Shown here: positions 43,790 through 53,424 of the stretch, piece by piece
How the letters are laid out: each line of letters opens with the position of its first letter
Position numbering within the stretch: position 1 is the first letter of the stretch
Origin: Anisodus tanguticus
Taxonomy: Eukaryota > Streptophyta > Magnoliopsida > Solanales > Solanaceae
NCBI GenBank assembly: GCA_034509755.1
Contig: CM067541.1
Location: 13,814,001-13,878,000 of the forward strand
Reading direction: 5' to 3'
Length of the DNA: 64,000 bases
Notes under the pieces: generated by a model
Seen by the model: only the letters and a program-made list of their open reading frames with translations
Told to the model about the DNA's origin: nothing
Database searches by the model: none
Program-made: the position numbers and the translations under genes

Positions 43790-44680
43790 AAGTCTCTCCT
43801 CCCACCGCTTTCGCCACAATCTCTCTATCAACCTGGCACAATAGACTCGGACACCCAGGAACTCCTCTTTTTGATTTTCTTAGAAACAATAATCTAATTC
43901 GTTGTAATAATGGGAAACATGCCCAACATTGTCGTTCTTGTCCTTTAGGCAAACATGTTCGTCTTCCCTTTCAGTCTTCTTTAATTGTTACATTTTCTCC
44001 GTTTGATATTGTTCATGCAGATTTATAGATATCTCATGTTATTACTTTACTGGGTCATAAATTTTATCTTGTGTTATTAGATGACTTTTCACTATTTATC
44101 TGGATTACCCTCTAAATTTCAAGTCTGAAGTTTTTGCCAAATTTCTCGAGTTTCGCACATTTATCAAAACACAATTTGAAAAATTTATCAAATCATTCCA
44201 ATGTGATAACGGTCGTGAGTTTAATAATTTTGTGTTCCATAATGTTTGTACCAATAATGGCATGGCCATCTGTTTCTCATATCCCCACACCTCATCTCAA
44301 AATAGAAAAATCGAACGAATCATCCGTACTATCAATAATATGGTTCGTACAATTCTTTTCCATGCCTCTCTCTCCCCCATTGTTTTGGGTCTATGCAGTC
44401 AAAATGGTATAATACATCCTTAATATTTTACCTACCAGTACTCTTCAGAATAAAACCCCCATTGAAATTGTCTACCGTCGAATCTCTTCCTACGATCACT
44501 TTATAATTTTCGATTGCCTGTGCTACCCAAATCTGGCCTCCATTTCCCCACATAAATTAGCATCTCGTACCACCCCGTGTGTCTTCATAGGTTTTCCTCA
44601 TAATCATAAGGGCTATCTGTGCTACAACTTGTCTACTCGCAAAATCCACATCTCTCGTCACGTCACATTACGTTTAACGA
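43790..44680 (+). pseudogene. copia D GAG-pre/integrase, broken
   Basis: W-H-N-R-L-G-H-P-G-T (~43830), C-R-S-C-P-L-G-K-H-V-R-L-P-F (~43933), F-D-I-V-H-A-D-L (first Asp, ~44005, followed by a TAG), C-D-N-G-R-E-F (~44205, second Asp) and T-S-S-Q-N-R-K-I-E-R (~44290, Glu region). Frame changes near 44120 and 44400. The last part encodes C-V-F-I-G-F and S-R-H-V-T. Confidence 0.85.
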
Positions 44681-45299
44681 GGCAATCTTCCCAATTTCGA
44701 ATATCTAAAAATTCCAAAACACGAACTACACTTTCCTTGAAAAGTTTGACCTCTCTCCAGTCATCCTCCGCGAAATGTGTCAGTCTACCACCGTCAATCC
44801 ATCTCCGCTACCTACTGCCGCCACCACAGAACGCACATCTGCCTCTCTGCCACCCGCCTGCTCTCCGTCACAATCACCGCCGATTGCCACTACCACTGGC
44901 AATCGGCCCAATATCTCAACACTATATCCGGTCACCATCCCCAACTATGTGTCACCACCGCATCCCTAACACCCACCCGCAACCACACCAGCCACCGAAA
45001 ACCAACATCGAACCATCATAGTACCACCACCAAACGAGAACACATGTCCCTCCCCACCACCGACTCCATACCCTACATCGTCGACCTCTGCCAGTCACGA
45101 TCTACCTAGATTGGCGACAACACATAACCCCGACACTGCATCCAACCTCGACCAACCCAGATCAGTACAACCCACACCCGCCGCTGTACCCAGTCAACGG
45201 ACCGATAACCTTCTCCATCACCAGATTCCAAACTCACTTAGTGTACCCGACCCGACACTCGACAAACATGCCCAGCTAGCACCCCCGCATCATATGGTA

Positions 45300-46366
45300 A
45301 ACAGTGCCCAACATGGGATTTTTAAATCCAAAGTTCAATTTAACCTAGCTAAACAAACCACATCCTCAATTCCCAAAAGGCCTAAATTAGCCAAACTAGA
45401 CCGAAATAGAAATTCAGCCATATGTGAAGAGTTTAATGCTTTAACAAAACAACACATTTGGGATTTGGTTCCTCGACCGGAGGGGGTAAATGTGATCCGA
45501 TGCATGTGGCTTTTTCGTCACAAATACAGAGACAATGGTGACTTAGAAAAATATAAGGCGAGGCTTGTGGCTAATGGTGCTAATCAGTAGGAGGGCATTT
45601 ATTGTGGTGAGACATTCAGTCCGATTGTTAAATCGGTTACCATTCACACATTTCCGAGCATTACTATGGGTAAGCATTGGCCGATTCATCAGCTTGATGT
45701 GAAAAATGCATTTCTACATGGGGATTTGAAAGAAACTGTTTACATGTATCAGCTGCCTGGCTTTGTCCATCCAGCATCCCCTCAGTATGTATGTCGCCTC
45801 CGTAAGTCACTTTATTGGTTTGAAACAGGCCTTTAGAACGTGGTATGATCGCTTTGCATAATACATTATGCAATCCAGGTAAGCAAGCATAGCTAGATTA
45901 GGTTCTTCCTTCAAAAAGAGTCCCGATTGGGTTTGTATGTAGCAAGTGTGATAATTCTCTCTTCATCTTTCATCGAGGCAATAACACCGCTTACTTGATG
46001 TTATATGTGGATGACATTGTGCTTACTGCCTCCTCTGATTTATTGAAAAATGAGATTATTAGATTGCTCAAAACCGAATTTGCCATGAGTGACTTAGGGA
46101 AGTTGAGTTATTTTTTGGGGATATCAGTGACTAGATCTACAGATTCTATATTTTTTTGTCACCGCAAGTATGCAGAGGAGATAGTATACAGGGCTAAAAT
46201 GACAAACTGCAAGATAATATCCACTCCGGTTGACTCTAAATCAAAGCTTAGTGTTGTTGATGGTAATCTTGTGTCCGATCCCACACTTTACAAGATTTTT
46301 GCATGTGCACTACAATATCTCACATTCACCAGGCCTGATATTGCTTATGCGGTTCAGCATGTATGA
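45300..46366 (+). pseudogene. copia D reverse transcriptase with ~50-bp filler insertion
   Basis: Open from F-K-S-K-V-Q-F-N-L through N-A-L-T-K-Q-H-I-W-D-L-V-P-R-P and K-A-R-L-V-A-N-G to a TAG at 45588. Then, in shifting frames, Q-L-D-V-K-N-A-F-L-H-G-D-L-K (~45690), K-S-L (~45805), and from 45995 L-Y-V-D-D-I-V-L, F-A-M-S-D-L-G-K and F-T-R-P-D-I-A-Y-A-V. Between about 45883 and 45932 an extra ~50 bp interrupts the expected R-F-A ... I-M-Q-S-G-F-V-C-S-K-C-D-N-S. Confidence 0.87.
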
Positions 46367-46372
46367 TTATTT

Positions 46373-46970
46373 ATGCATGCCCCCAGAGAGCCTCATTTTA
46401 CTGCCCTTAAGCATGTCATTCGATATGTTAAGGACACACTTGATTATGGATTGCACCTATACCCCTCAGCACCGATCAGGTTGTTATCATATATGGATGT
46501 TGATTGGGCAAGCTGTCCGGACACGCGACGCTCCACCTCCGGCTACAGTGTGTTCTTAGGGGATAATCTCATTTCTTTGTCTGCCAAGAGGCAGGCCGCC
46601 CTATCATGTTCGAGTGCAGAAGCAGAGTACAGAGGCGTTGTTAATGTTGTTGCTGAGATCTGTTGGCTTCGAAACCTTCTTTTGGATCTACATTGTCCCT
46701 TGCGTAAGGCGTCTTTGGTTTACTGTGAGAACATATCCGTCATATATTTATCTCATAACCCGGTTCAGCATTAGCGAACCAAACACATTGAGATGGAGAT
46801 AAACTTTGTTCGTGAGAAGGTTGCTCTTGGTCATGTTAAGGTGTTACATGTTCCTTCTACATATCAGTATGCGGATATATTCACGAAAGACCTTCCTAGA
46901 CAGCTCTTCCTCGACTTCAGATTCAGTCTTAGCGTCCGGCCTCCTCCCGCTCCGACTGAGGAGGTGTATT
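46373..46970 (+). pseudogene. copia D RNase H
   Basis: Almost continuous: L-K-H-V-I-R-Y-V-K-D-T-L-D-Y-G-L, D-V-D-W-A-S-C-P-D-T-R-R-S-T-S-G-Y, S-S-A-E-A-E-Y-R-G-V, V-Y-C-E-N-I-S-V-I-Y-L and H-V-P-S-T-Y-Q-Y-A-D-I-F-T-K. One TAG follows N-P-V-Q-H (~46773). The Asp of V-Y-C-D-N is Glu here. Confidence 0.88.
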
Positions 46971-47145
46971 AACGTGTACATACCCATTAGCATAATTAGA
47001 ATATATTTCATATATTGTGTAATATTTTGTGATGTATAATTATGGTAGATATATGATTCTTATTGTATTCGAATTTTATATTATACACTATATATATTTG
47101 TATTAATGAAAAAGACTTTTCAAAAGAGATTAATACAATTCTAAG
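46965..47145 (+). repeat. 3' LTR of copia D
   Basis: TGTATTAACGTGTACATACC at the left, ending TTCTAAG, where the 5' copy has TTCTACA. Confidence 0.85.
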
Positions 47146-47560
47146 AAGTTTCTTAAAATTGCTTCTCATCTATTGTTTTAAATATTGTCATACGACTTTA
47201 GTGTGCTGGATGTCGATACGGTACCTCAATGTTGTGGCATTGGGAGCACTGGGGTTGAAGACAGGAGGTACTATTCAGCAACGTGCTGAGAGACTTTTCC
47301 TTACGAAGTTCAGTTGCTAGCATCTTTGCCCAAGAAAAAAGTGTTCTCTCCTATATGGTTGAGATTTGATTGTTTATTTTTAATTTACAAATTATTTGTG
47401 AATTGGCTTAGACATGCATAAATTTGTTGTTTGATGTTTGACAGAATACACCGCTAGAAAACCTGGACATAAAGCATTTCACAAAAGGCTCTTCAAGTGG
47501 GTGAGGATGTAAAAGAGATTGCTCTTCTGGAAGCCAAGTTAAGAAAGCTATGTGATCAGT

Positions 47561-47826
47561 CCCCCGGGCATAGTGGATGACAAATAAGGGAAACTTAAAA
47601 TCCAGCTGGAGGCCTGCAGTATGGGTTCGAACCCTGGTGGGAGCAATTTGCTCTATTCTGAGTTAAGACCTTGTAGGTGATATAAGTTGCTCTGTTCTCA
47701 AATCTTGGTCATTCATGCACATTCCGCGATTTACTGGTAGTAGTGCTGAAGGATCGAAATTACTATCTCCAGAAATAGTCTGACGTAAGCCGGGAAGCTG
47801 TATATAATAAAAAATAAAAAAATAAA
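47561..47826 (+). mobile_element. tRNA-derived SINE inserted in the SF3a60 fragment
   Basis: A perfect 17-bp TSD AAAGCTATGTGATCAGT flanks the insertion (47544-47560 and 47827-47843). The body starts CCCCCGGGCATAGTGGATGA (A-box-like), has a B-box GGGTTCGAACCC at ~47626 and ends in an A-rich TAATAAAAAATAAAAAAATA tail. The TSD sequence is SF3a60 exon, proving insertion into the coding part. Confidence 0.87.
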
Positions 47827-47936
47827 AAAGCTATGTGATCAGTTGGATGAGATGGGTCACATAACACTTCTATTATTTAATTTATTTCCCAAAGGAAAGA
47901 TATCTAAGGCAACATGTTCACGTTTAACTAACATGC

Positions 47937-48187
47937 ATTCCCTCCGTTTTAATTTTTTTTTTTTACTTTTCTTTTTAGTCCGTTTACAAAAGAATGTCTC
48001 TTTTATTTTTTGACAACTTTTTAATTTTAACTTTACACATGTCATGTTTAAAATCGCAAGATTAAAGGACAATTTGATACATTCTATATATTTTTAATTT
48101 AAGACCACAAGATTCAAAATCTTTTTTACTTTCTTAAACATTGTGTTAAGTCAAAATCAAACAAATATTTTAAAACGGAGGGAGTAA
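47937..48187. repeat. Stowaway-type MITE in the SF3a60 intron
   Basis: Left end TTCCCTCCGTTTTAATTT and right end AAAACGGAGGGAGTA are inverted repeats; the interior is AT-rich, ~250 bp. It lies in the intron-like part before the third exon fragment. Confidence 0.75.
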
Positions 48188-48481
48188 TAATTTATGCGCT
48201 ACCATATTTCCAATTTTTGGAGTGATGTTTGAGCAAGATAGCAAGCATGTCGTGGATCTACATTATGTTAAACTCTTGAGTTGGTGCGCTAATTTGTTTT
48301 AAATATTTTATTACCTTGCAGATAATTGTGCGGACAAAAGAAGATGTTTAGAAAAAATAGGCTTTGACATTCGAAGAAATGGAGGCAGAACGTGAAGAGG
48401 TAATTCATGAGTAACCTGCAACCGTATATGGCTACTAAAGTGATGAAGGCGATCAATGCACATTATAGGAGTTTTATATAT

Positions 48482-48700
48482 TGAAAATTGATTCCTTGAT
48501 TAATTTCATTCCCATGGTATAATATATATATATACCATCATAATATGTTTGTCCTATGAAAAACTAATTTACTTTACATAAAATATAAGATGCTAATTAT
48601 AATCATCATAATTAATGAGATATTACAATATATTACAATATCAATTATGAATAGTGAAGATTGGAGGTAATTATGTGATTGCCCCATAATTACTTTAACA
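48482..48700 (-). repeat. 3' LTR of copia G
   Basis: 219 bp, aligns with the F LTRs (CTTGATTAATTTCATTCC ... ATAATTACTTTAACA). Confidence 0.88.
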
Positions 48701-49419
48701 GTCCCCCGCAGTCTTAGCGGGAGTTTGTCGGATGCTGAGACTGTCCCTGAAATCATCAAAAAGTACGCGTGGAAGACCTTTTGTGAAGGTGTCAGCAATC
48801 TGATAACGGGACGGTACATGGAGATTACAGACTTGACCACGGGCAACCTTTTCTCGGACAAATAAGATATCAATTTCAATGTGTTTCGTGCGCTGATGCT
48901 GAACAGGATTGCCGGATAAGTATATCGCACTCACATTATCACAATAGACCACAGTTGCCTTTTCAATCGGACAATGTAACTCTAACATGAGATTACGAAG
49001 CCAACATGACTCAGCAACCACATTGTCTACCCTTCGTTATTTCGCCTCAGCACTAGACCGAGACAGTGTGGATTGTCATTTTGATGACCATAAAATGAGA
49101 TTGTCCCCCAAAAACACACAATAACTGAAAGTGGATCGACGTGTATCCGGGCAGCCACCCCAATCCGCATCTGTATAGGAGGATATAGTCAAGATGGAGG
49201 ACTTATATAGATGTAAGTCGAAATGATGAGTACCTTTAACGTACCGAGAATTCTCTTAAGAGCCCCCATATGTTCCTCCTTCAGATCATGCATGTGTAAA
49301 CAAACTTGTTGAACTGCATAGGAAATATCGGGTCTTGTAAAAGTCAGATATTGCAAGGCCCCTGCTAGGCTATGGTAATGTGTAGGATTGCTGTATGGAG
49401 TACCGACAGCGTTACTCAA
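48701..49419 (-). pseudogene. copia G RNase H, broken
   Basis: E-S-C-W-L-R-N-L-M-L-E-L-H-C-P, V-Y-C-D-N-V-S-A-I-Y-L, R-T-K-H-I-E-I-D, P-S-R-Y-Q-I-A-D-T-F-T-K-G-L-P-R in an open stretch to 49021. The upstream part 49189-49419 encodes L-T-F-T-R-P-D-I-S-Y-A-V-Q-Q-V. A frameshifted segment separates the two. Confidence 0.88.
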
Positions 49420-50192
49420 TTTCGCATTGTGTCAACCGGAGTACGTGACGGTTTGCAGGACGACATCCCTGCTTTGTCAATTATTTCTTCAGCGTATTTC
49501 TTTTGACTGAGAAATAAACCACCTCCATATTGAGAGACAACAATGCAAAGAAAATAATTCAACGGATCCAAATCCTTCATTACAAATTCAGCTGTAAGAA
49601 GGGACATAATAGACTGGCGAAGTGCAGTCGATGATGTTGTGAGAAAAATGTCATCGACATACAGAAGTATATACGTCATGTCTGCGCCCTTCCGATAGAT
49701 GAATAAGGACTGATCAGACTTGCTAGGAGAGAAATCTAACTTGGAAACAAATCCTGCAAACCGTTTATACCATGCCCAAGGAGCCTGCTTCAATCCATAT
49801 AAGGATTTCTTCAACATGCAAACATGATTTGGATGAGTATAATCTCGGAAACCCAACGGCTGATGCATGTACACTGGTTCCTGTAAGTTTCCATGTAAGA
49901 ATGCATTTTTAACATCAAACTGATGAATGGACCAAGATTTGGAAAGAGACAGGCTGAGAACAGTCCTGATAGTTGCTGGCTTAACTACCGGACTGAATGT
50001 TTCACCACAATCAACTCCAACCTGCTGAGACCTACCATCACCAACAAGACGAGCTTTGTATCTTGCAAAAGAACCATCAGAATTCTTTTTATGACAAAAA
50101 ATCCACATAGACCGAATGACGTTCACATTAAACGGACGGGGTACTAATTCCCACGTCTTATTTGTAATAAGAGCATTAAATTCGTCTAACAT
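49416..50192 (-). pseudogene. copia G reverse transcriptase, open over 258 codons
   Basis: Uninterrupted from L-D-E-F-N-A-L-I-T-N-K-T-W-E-L-V-P-R-P through K-A-R-L-V-G-D-G, T-F-S-P-V-V-K-P-A-T-I-R-T, Q-F-D-V-K-N-A-F-L-H-G-N-L, K-S-L-Y-G-L-K-Q-A-P-W-A-W and L-L-Y-V-D-D-I-F-L to K-Y-A-E-E-I-I-D-K-A. It is the best-preserved RT core of the window; the catalytic Asp residues are retained. The rest of the polyprotein is cut off or shifted, so it is not an active gene. Confidence 0.9.
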
Positions 50193-50201
50193 GGAAACTT
50201 T

Positions 50202-50685
50202 CTAATTCGGGTCGGATAAAGCAGCTTTGGGATTTTTTTGTAGAGGTGATGGTTGAACCGAAGATAGTAAGTTAAAGTTAAACTGATGTTTGGGCCAAAA
50301 AATCCCGTGCATGACACGAGTTTCAATGGTCCGAGGTTGTATCATCATCGATTGGGTAGTAGGATTCTCGGGTATGTGCCGAGAGGGGGTAGTGTGGCCC
50401 AAGTGAGAGTGGGTAGCCGATCGGTCATTGGGCTGGGGTAAGGGTACGAGTGAGGGAGCAGTGGGCTCCCCCACCTGGGCCGGGATATTTTGGGCATTTT
50501 GTTGGGTCTGTCCCACTTGTGTTTGGGTATTAAGGTGGTGGTGTAAAATGAGATGTATTTTGTTGTCCAAAAAATCATATGAAGGTGATGATGCCACATG
50601 AGACTTAGCAAACGGGAATGTAGACTCATCAAAAACTACATGACGAGAGATAATTATTTTTCATTTGTCAAATCATAACATTTAT
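50202..50685 (-). pseudogene. copia G linker and integrase C-terminus
   Basis: Proline/glutamine-rich linker (50202-50597), then S-S-P-S-Y-D-F-L as in F and the I-I-S-R-H-V-V-F-D-E-S equivalent up to the hAT insertion. Integrase sequence resumes at 51836-51954 on the other side. Confidence 0.82.
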
Positions 50686-51827
50686 TAGGGGTGAGCACGG
50701 GTACAGGGTACCCAGATACCCGACCGGAACCGACACTAACGGGTAGGTTCCGGGTAGATATATTATAATAACGGGTAGGGTCCGGGTAGTAAAATTAGGA
50801 ACCGATCAATGTCGGGTCCGGGTCCGGTTCCGGCAAATAGAGACAGGGTACTTGGACCCGGAACCGATACCCGGAACCTATAAAATATTAAATATTTTTA
50901 CTTTTTTGAGAAACATTTGGACCACTTTTAACTTTCTCCAAAATTGTTTGTTGCACCCCTGCACATTGATTTTCCCCACCCCAAGACTCAAATATTTCAG
51001 CTTTTTCACCTCTTTATTCTAGAATGCTTTTTGTGCCCTAAGAGAAAACACACAAAACTCTCTCAATAGCAATGGCGTTTTAGCTACACCACCGAGCTTC
51101 ATCATCGTCGTTGTTGAAGCTTTCTCTCAGGTACTTTCATCGTTGTCGTCGTTGAAGCTTCACCTTTACCTATTTCTCTCCCTTGGTTGTGTTCACGTCG
51201 TTCCTAAAATGCATATGGGTTCATATCTAACTCTTCAATTTCTTTTTAATATCCTATGCTTCTGTTCTATTTCAGGCGATACTCATCTTCAATTTGTATT
51301 ACTTTTTGATTTGAAAGGTAAATCTATTTTTAAAATTTGTGTATATTTTTGTAGCTCTGAAGATGAAATTTAGAGATTTACTAGTATAAGAAAGCTTTTC
51401 TTTTGTATCGAAGAGCCTATGAACACGAAAATAAGTTTAATTCGAGATATTTCCAAACTTATTTTGAAATCAACACGTTCAATTAATTGAGTGTCAAATT
51501 TGGCTTACAATTTTAGGTTTTGGTTACGAGAATTAGCTTTTCTACAATGAATAAGTTTTCTAAAACTTCTTATAAGGGTACTAAAAACTCCGATTGCAGG
51601 CTAAAAAACTACTGGATGAAATTATTTTAGAACTCTTTTTTATTCTCATAGGGTAAAATATTATTGCTTAATCTGTGTTTTTTTATTTACAGGGTACCCG
51701 GGAACCTAGGTTCCGGGTAATGATTGCTACGGGTAGGTTCCGGGTAGTAAATTTAGGAACCGATCTTTTACCGGGTAGGGTCCGGGTAGTTCAAAAATGT
51801 TAGGGTACCCGGACCCGCTCACCCCTA
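50686..51827. mobile_element. Non-autonomous hAT element, 1142 bp, TSD ACATTTAT
   Basis: Terminal inverted repeats TAGGGGTGAGC ... GCTCACCCCTA and a perfect 8-bp TSD ACATTTAT (50678-50685, 51828-51835), the hAT hallmark. Both subterminal regions (~200 bp each) are packed with GGGTAGG(G/T)TCCGGGTAG, GGTACCC and GGAACCGAT motifs. The ~750-bp interior is AT-rich without a transposase. It holds a duplicated GTTGAAGCTTnnnnTCT/ATCGTCGTTGTTGAAGC motif (51095-51165) and short open frames of no known family. Confidence 0.93.
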
Positions 51828-51954
51828 ACATTTATATCCCCGATGATTATGTGGATATCCCAAAAACACACAAGGAGTTGAATGAGCCTGTAACTTATTA
51901 ATGGTAATGGATGAAAACAACGGATAACACAAACATTCAAACACCCTCAATTAA

Positions 51955-52470
51955 TAATTAGTATCATAACCAAAAAGGGCTGGTTTCTTGGGATAGAATG
52001 TGCCTTCCCAAATCAGCAGATGGAATAAATTTGAGTAATCTAAAAGTATGGAACAGAGCTGTATTAACAAAGATATGTTGGGACTTGGCATACAAATAAG
52101 ATAAATTATGGATTAGGTGGATTCATACATTCGACATAAAGGGAGGTGGATCCATACATTCGACATAAAGGGACAGAGCTTGGATGCAATTACCATACCT
52201 CAACAGGCTAGTTGGATGGTTAAAAAGGTGATAGGGACCAGGGAGTACATTGCTGCTGGACAGAACAGTACAATGCCACAGACAGGGCTAATCAAGCACT
52301 TCTACTCTCAACAGCTAGGCACTCACCCTCGAGTTTCATGGAGAAGTCTAATCTTTCATAACACTGCTAGATCTAAGGTTGTATTCATCATGTAGTTGCA
52401 AATCCAAAATAGATTACTAACAGTAGACAGGCTTGTTAATATACATTATATCGGATGAACAGTGATATAT
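51955..52470 (+). mobile_element. L1-type LINE ORF2 C-terminal fragment (zf-RVT region)
   Basis: Plus strand encodes, with stops, C-L-P-K-S-A-G-G-I-N-L, L-K-V-W-N-R-A, W-D-L-A-Y-K, L-W-I-R-W-I-H, I-P-Q-Q-A-S-W-M-V-K-K, V-S-W-R-S-L-I-F-H-N-T-A-R and N-R-L-L-T-V-D-R-L. These belong to the region before and in the zf-RVT domain of plant L1 ORF2. A 29-bp tandem duplication (GGTGGATYCATACATTCGAC ...) lies at ~52117-52172. Neither LINE end is visible; the fragment abuts copia G on the left and a lone LTR on the right. Confidence 0.82.
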
Positions 52471-52478
52471 CGGGTTAC

Positions 52479-52757
52479 TGTAGCAGCCCACATATGGGCT
52501 GATTTTGTATACAATGTGTATATTAGTCTTGTACTTTAATTAGTCTTGTACACTTACCATAATTGTATAGTTAGTCTCCAAATAGAATAAGGTTTTAGGA
52601 GTAGAATAGGAATAGGATTTTCGTATTATGGAAATATGTAAATTGTATATATTGTCTTTCAATTAATCGAAATAATTAAGAGATTATTTCTTTCATGATA
52701 TCAAGAGTCTGGGTTTATTTTCTCTCCCAAATATTTCCGTCCAAACAGCCCGGAATC
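52479..52757 (+). mobile_element. Lone copia LTR (H) with primer-binding site and short leader
   Basis: 52479-52695 starts TGTAGCAGCCC and ends TTTCTTTCA. It is followed by TGATATCAAGAGTC, which differs by one base from the TGGTATCAAGAGTC site of F. The leader continues to about 52740-52758, where LTR sequence of copia C starts abruptly. Confidence 0.75.
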
Positions 52758-53389
52758 CGACCTCCCTGGCAGCGCCGCGGCGCTAATTGGGTGTTCAGCC
52801 ACTGGAGCTGCGATTCTAATTCGCAGAGCCGCGGCGCTTCGGAGGCAGAATGTTGCGACGGGAAGATGAAAAGTTCTGATTTTTGGGTTGGTTTTGGAAC
52901 ATTGAATCTCCATTATTTGGCACATGAATTCAGCCATTATTTGGCTGAATGTAACCCCTCAATAAGTGTCATTACATGGCTATTGAAGGCCATTAGTTGG
53001 CTAGTTGAGGGGTCATCTCCTTACACTATAAATTGAGGCATTTGGCTCAATTGTTCAACACTAAGAAAAACACTCACATAAATTTCTGAAATCTTCTTCT
53101 TCCTCTCTAGCAAGTTTACTATACTCAAAGTTCTTCAAGAGTAAAGCTTGAGTTTCCTTTTCTCATTTGTTAAGTTGTTGTTGTATCTTAGGAGACTATT
53201 GCCTGACAACGTCAAAAGATATATACGGGGCAATCTTGTCTTAAAGACAGAGTGACATCACTCGACTCAACAAATCATAAGGAGTTTGTAACGTTCTTGA
53301 TTCCAGTTTGTTGTATTCTTTAGTTTATCCTTTCTAGCAATTTGTAATATTTACTTACTTCCCGTTTCCTGCAATTGTTGTAACCCACA
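52758..53389 (+). repeat. 5' LTR of copia C, left ~335 bp missing
   Basis: Matches the 3' LTR from about 63105 on (CCTCCCTGGCAGCGCCGCGG, TATTTGGCTGAATG, TATAAATTGAGGCATTTGGC). The TATAAATTG at ~53028 is a plausible TATA box. Ends CCCACA. Confidence 0.88.
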
Positions 53390-53424
53390 ATTTTAAGACA
53401 AGATTGTTGTAAGTGCTTAGAAAG

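Larger units (their letters stand above)
42412..47145 (+). mobile_element. Full-length Ty1/copia element D
   Basis: Two ~181-bp LTRs (42412-42592, 46965-47145) with the TGGTATCAGAAGCC primer-binding site at 42593-42606 and a TGAGGAGG polypurine tract at 46957-46964. Order: leader/gag (42600-43380), protease (43390-43440), GAG-pre/integrase (43800-44680), linker (44690-45300), RT (45300-46366), RNase H (46373-46970). All are broken by stops and frameshifts. The flanks TATAG and AAGTT do not form a TSD. Its RT start is nearly identical to the inverted RT piece of E. Confidence 0.92.
47222..48399 (+). pseudogene. SF3a60 (splicing factor 3a subunit 3) gene fragment, introns retained
   Basis: Three pieces in order. 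Exon-like 47222-47308 gives A-L-G-L-K-T-G-G-T-I-Q-Q-R-A-E-R-L-F-L-T-K. After an intron ending ...TTTGACAG, 47445-47560 gives N-T-P-L-E-N-L-D-I-K-H-F and then, one frame on, V-K-E-I-A-L-L-E-A-K-L-R-K-L-C-D. After the SINE the exon resumes at 47844 (L-D-E). A second intron ends CTTGCAG, and 48322-48399 gives I-I-V-R-T-K-E-D-V and L-T-F-E-E-M-E-A-E-R-E-E followed by GTAATT. This matches the middle of plant SF3a60, a component of the U2 snRNP. Two stops, a frameshift and a SINE in an exon make it non-functional. Retained introns mean DNA-level duplication, not retrocopying. Confidence 0.82.
48482..51954 (-). mobile_element. Truncated Ty1/copia element G
   Basis: The left (3') LTR 48482-48700 is followed on plus by the complement of a GCGGGGGAC polypurine tract. 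RNase H, RT, linker and the C-terminal third of integrase follow on the minus strand. At 51954 the copia sequence stops inside integrase and L1-like sequence begins; N-terminal integrase, protease, gag and the 5' LTR are missing. A hAT element (50686-51827) splits the integrase part. Closely related to F. Confidence 0.9.
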
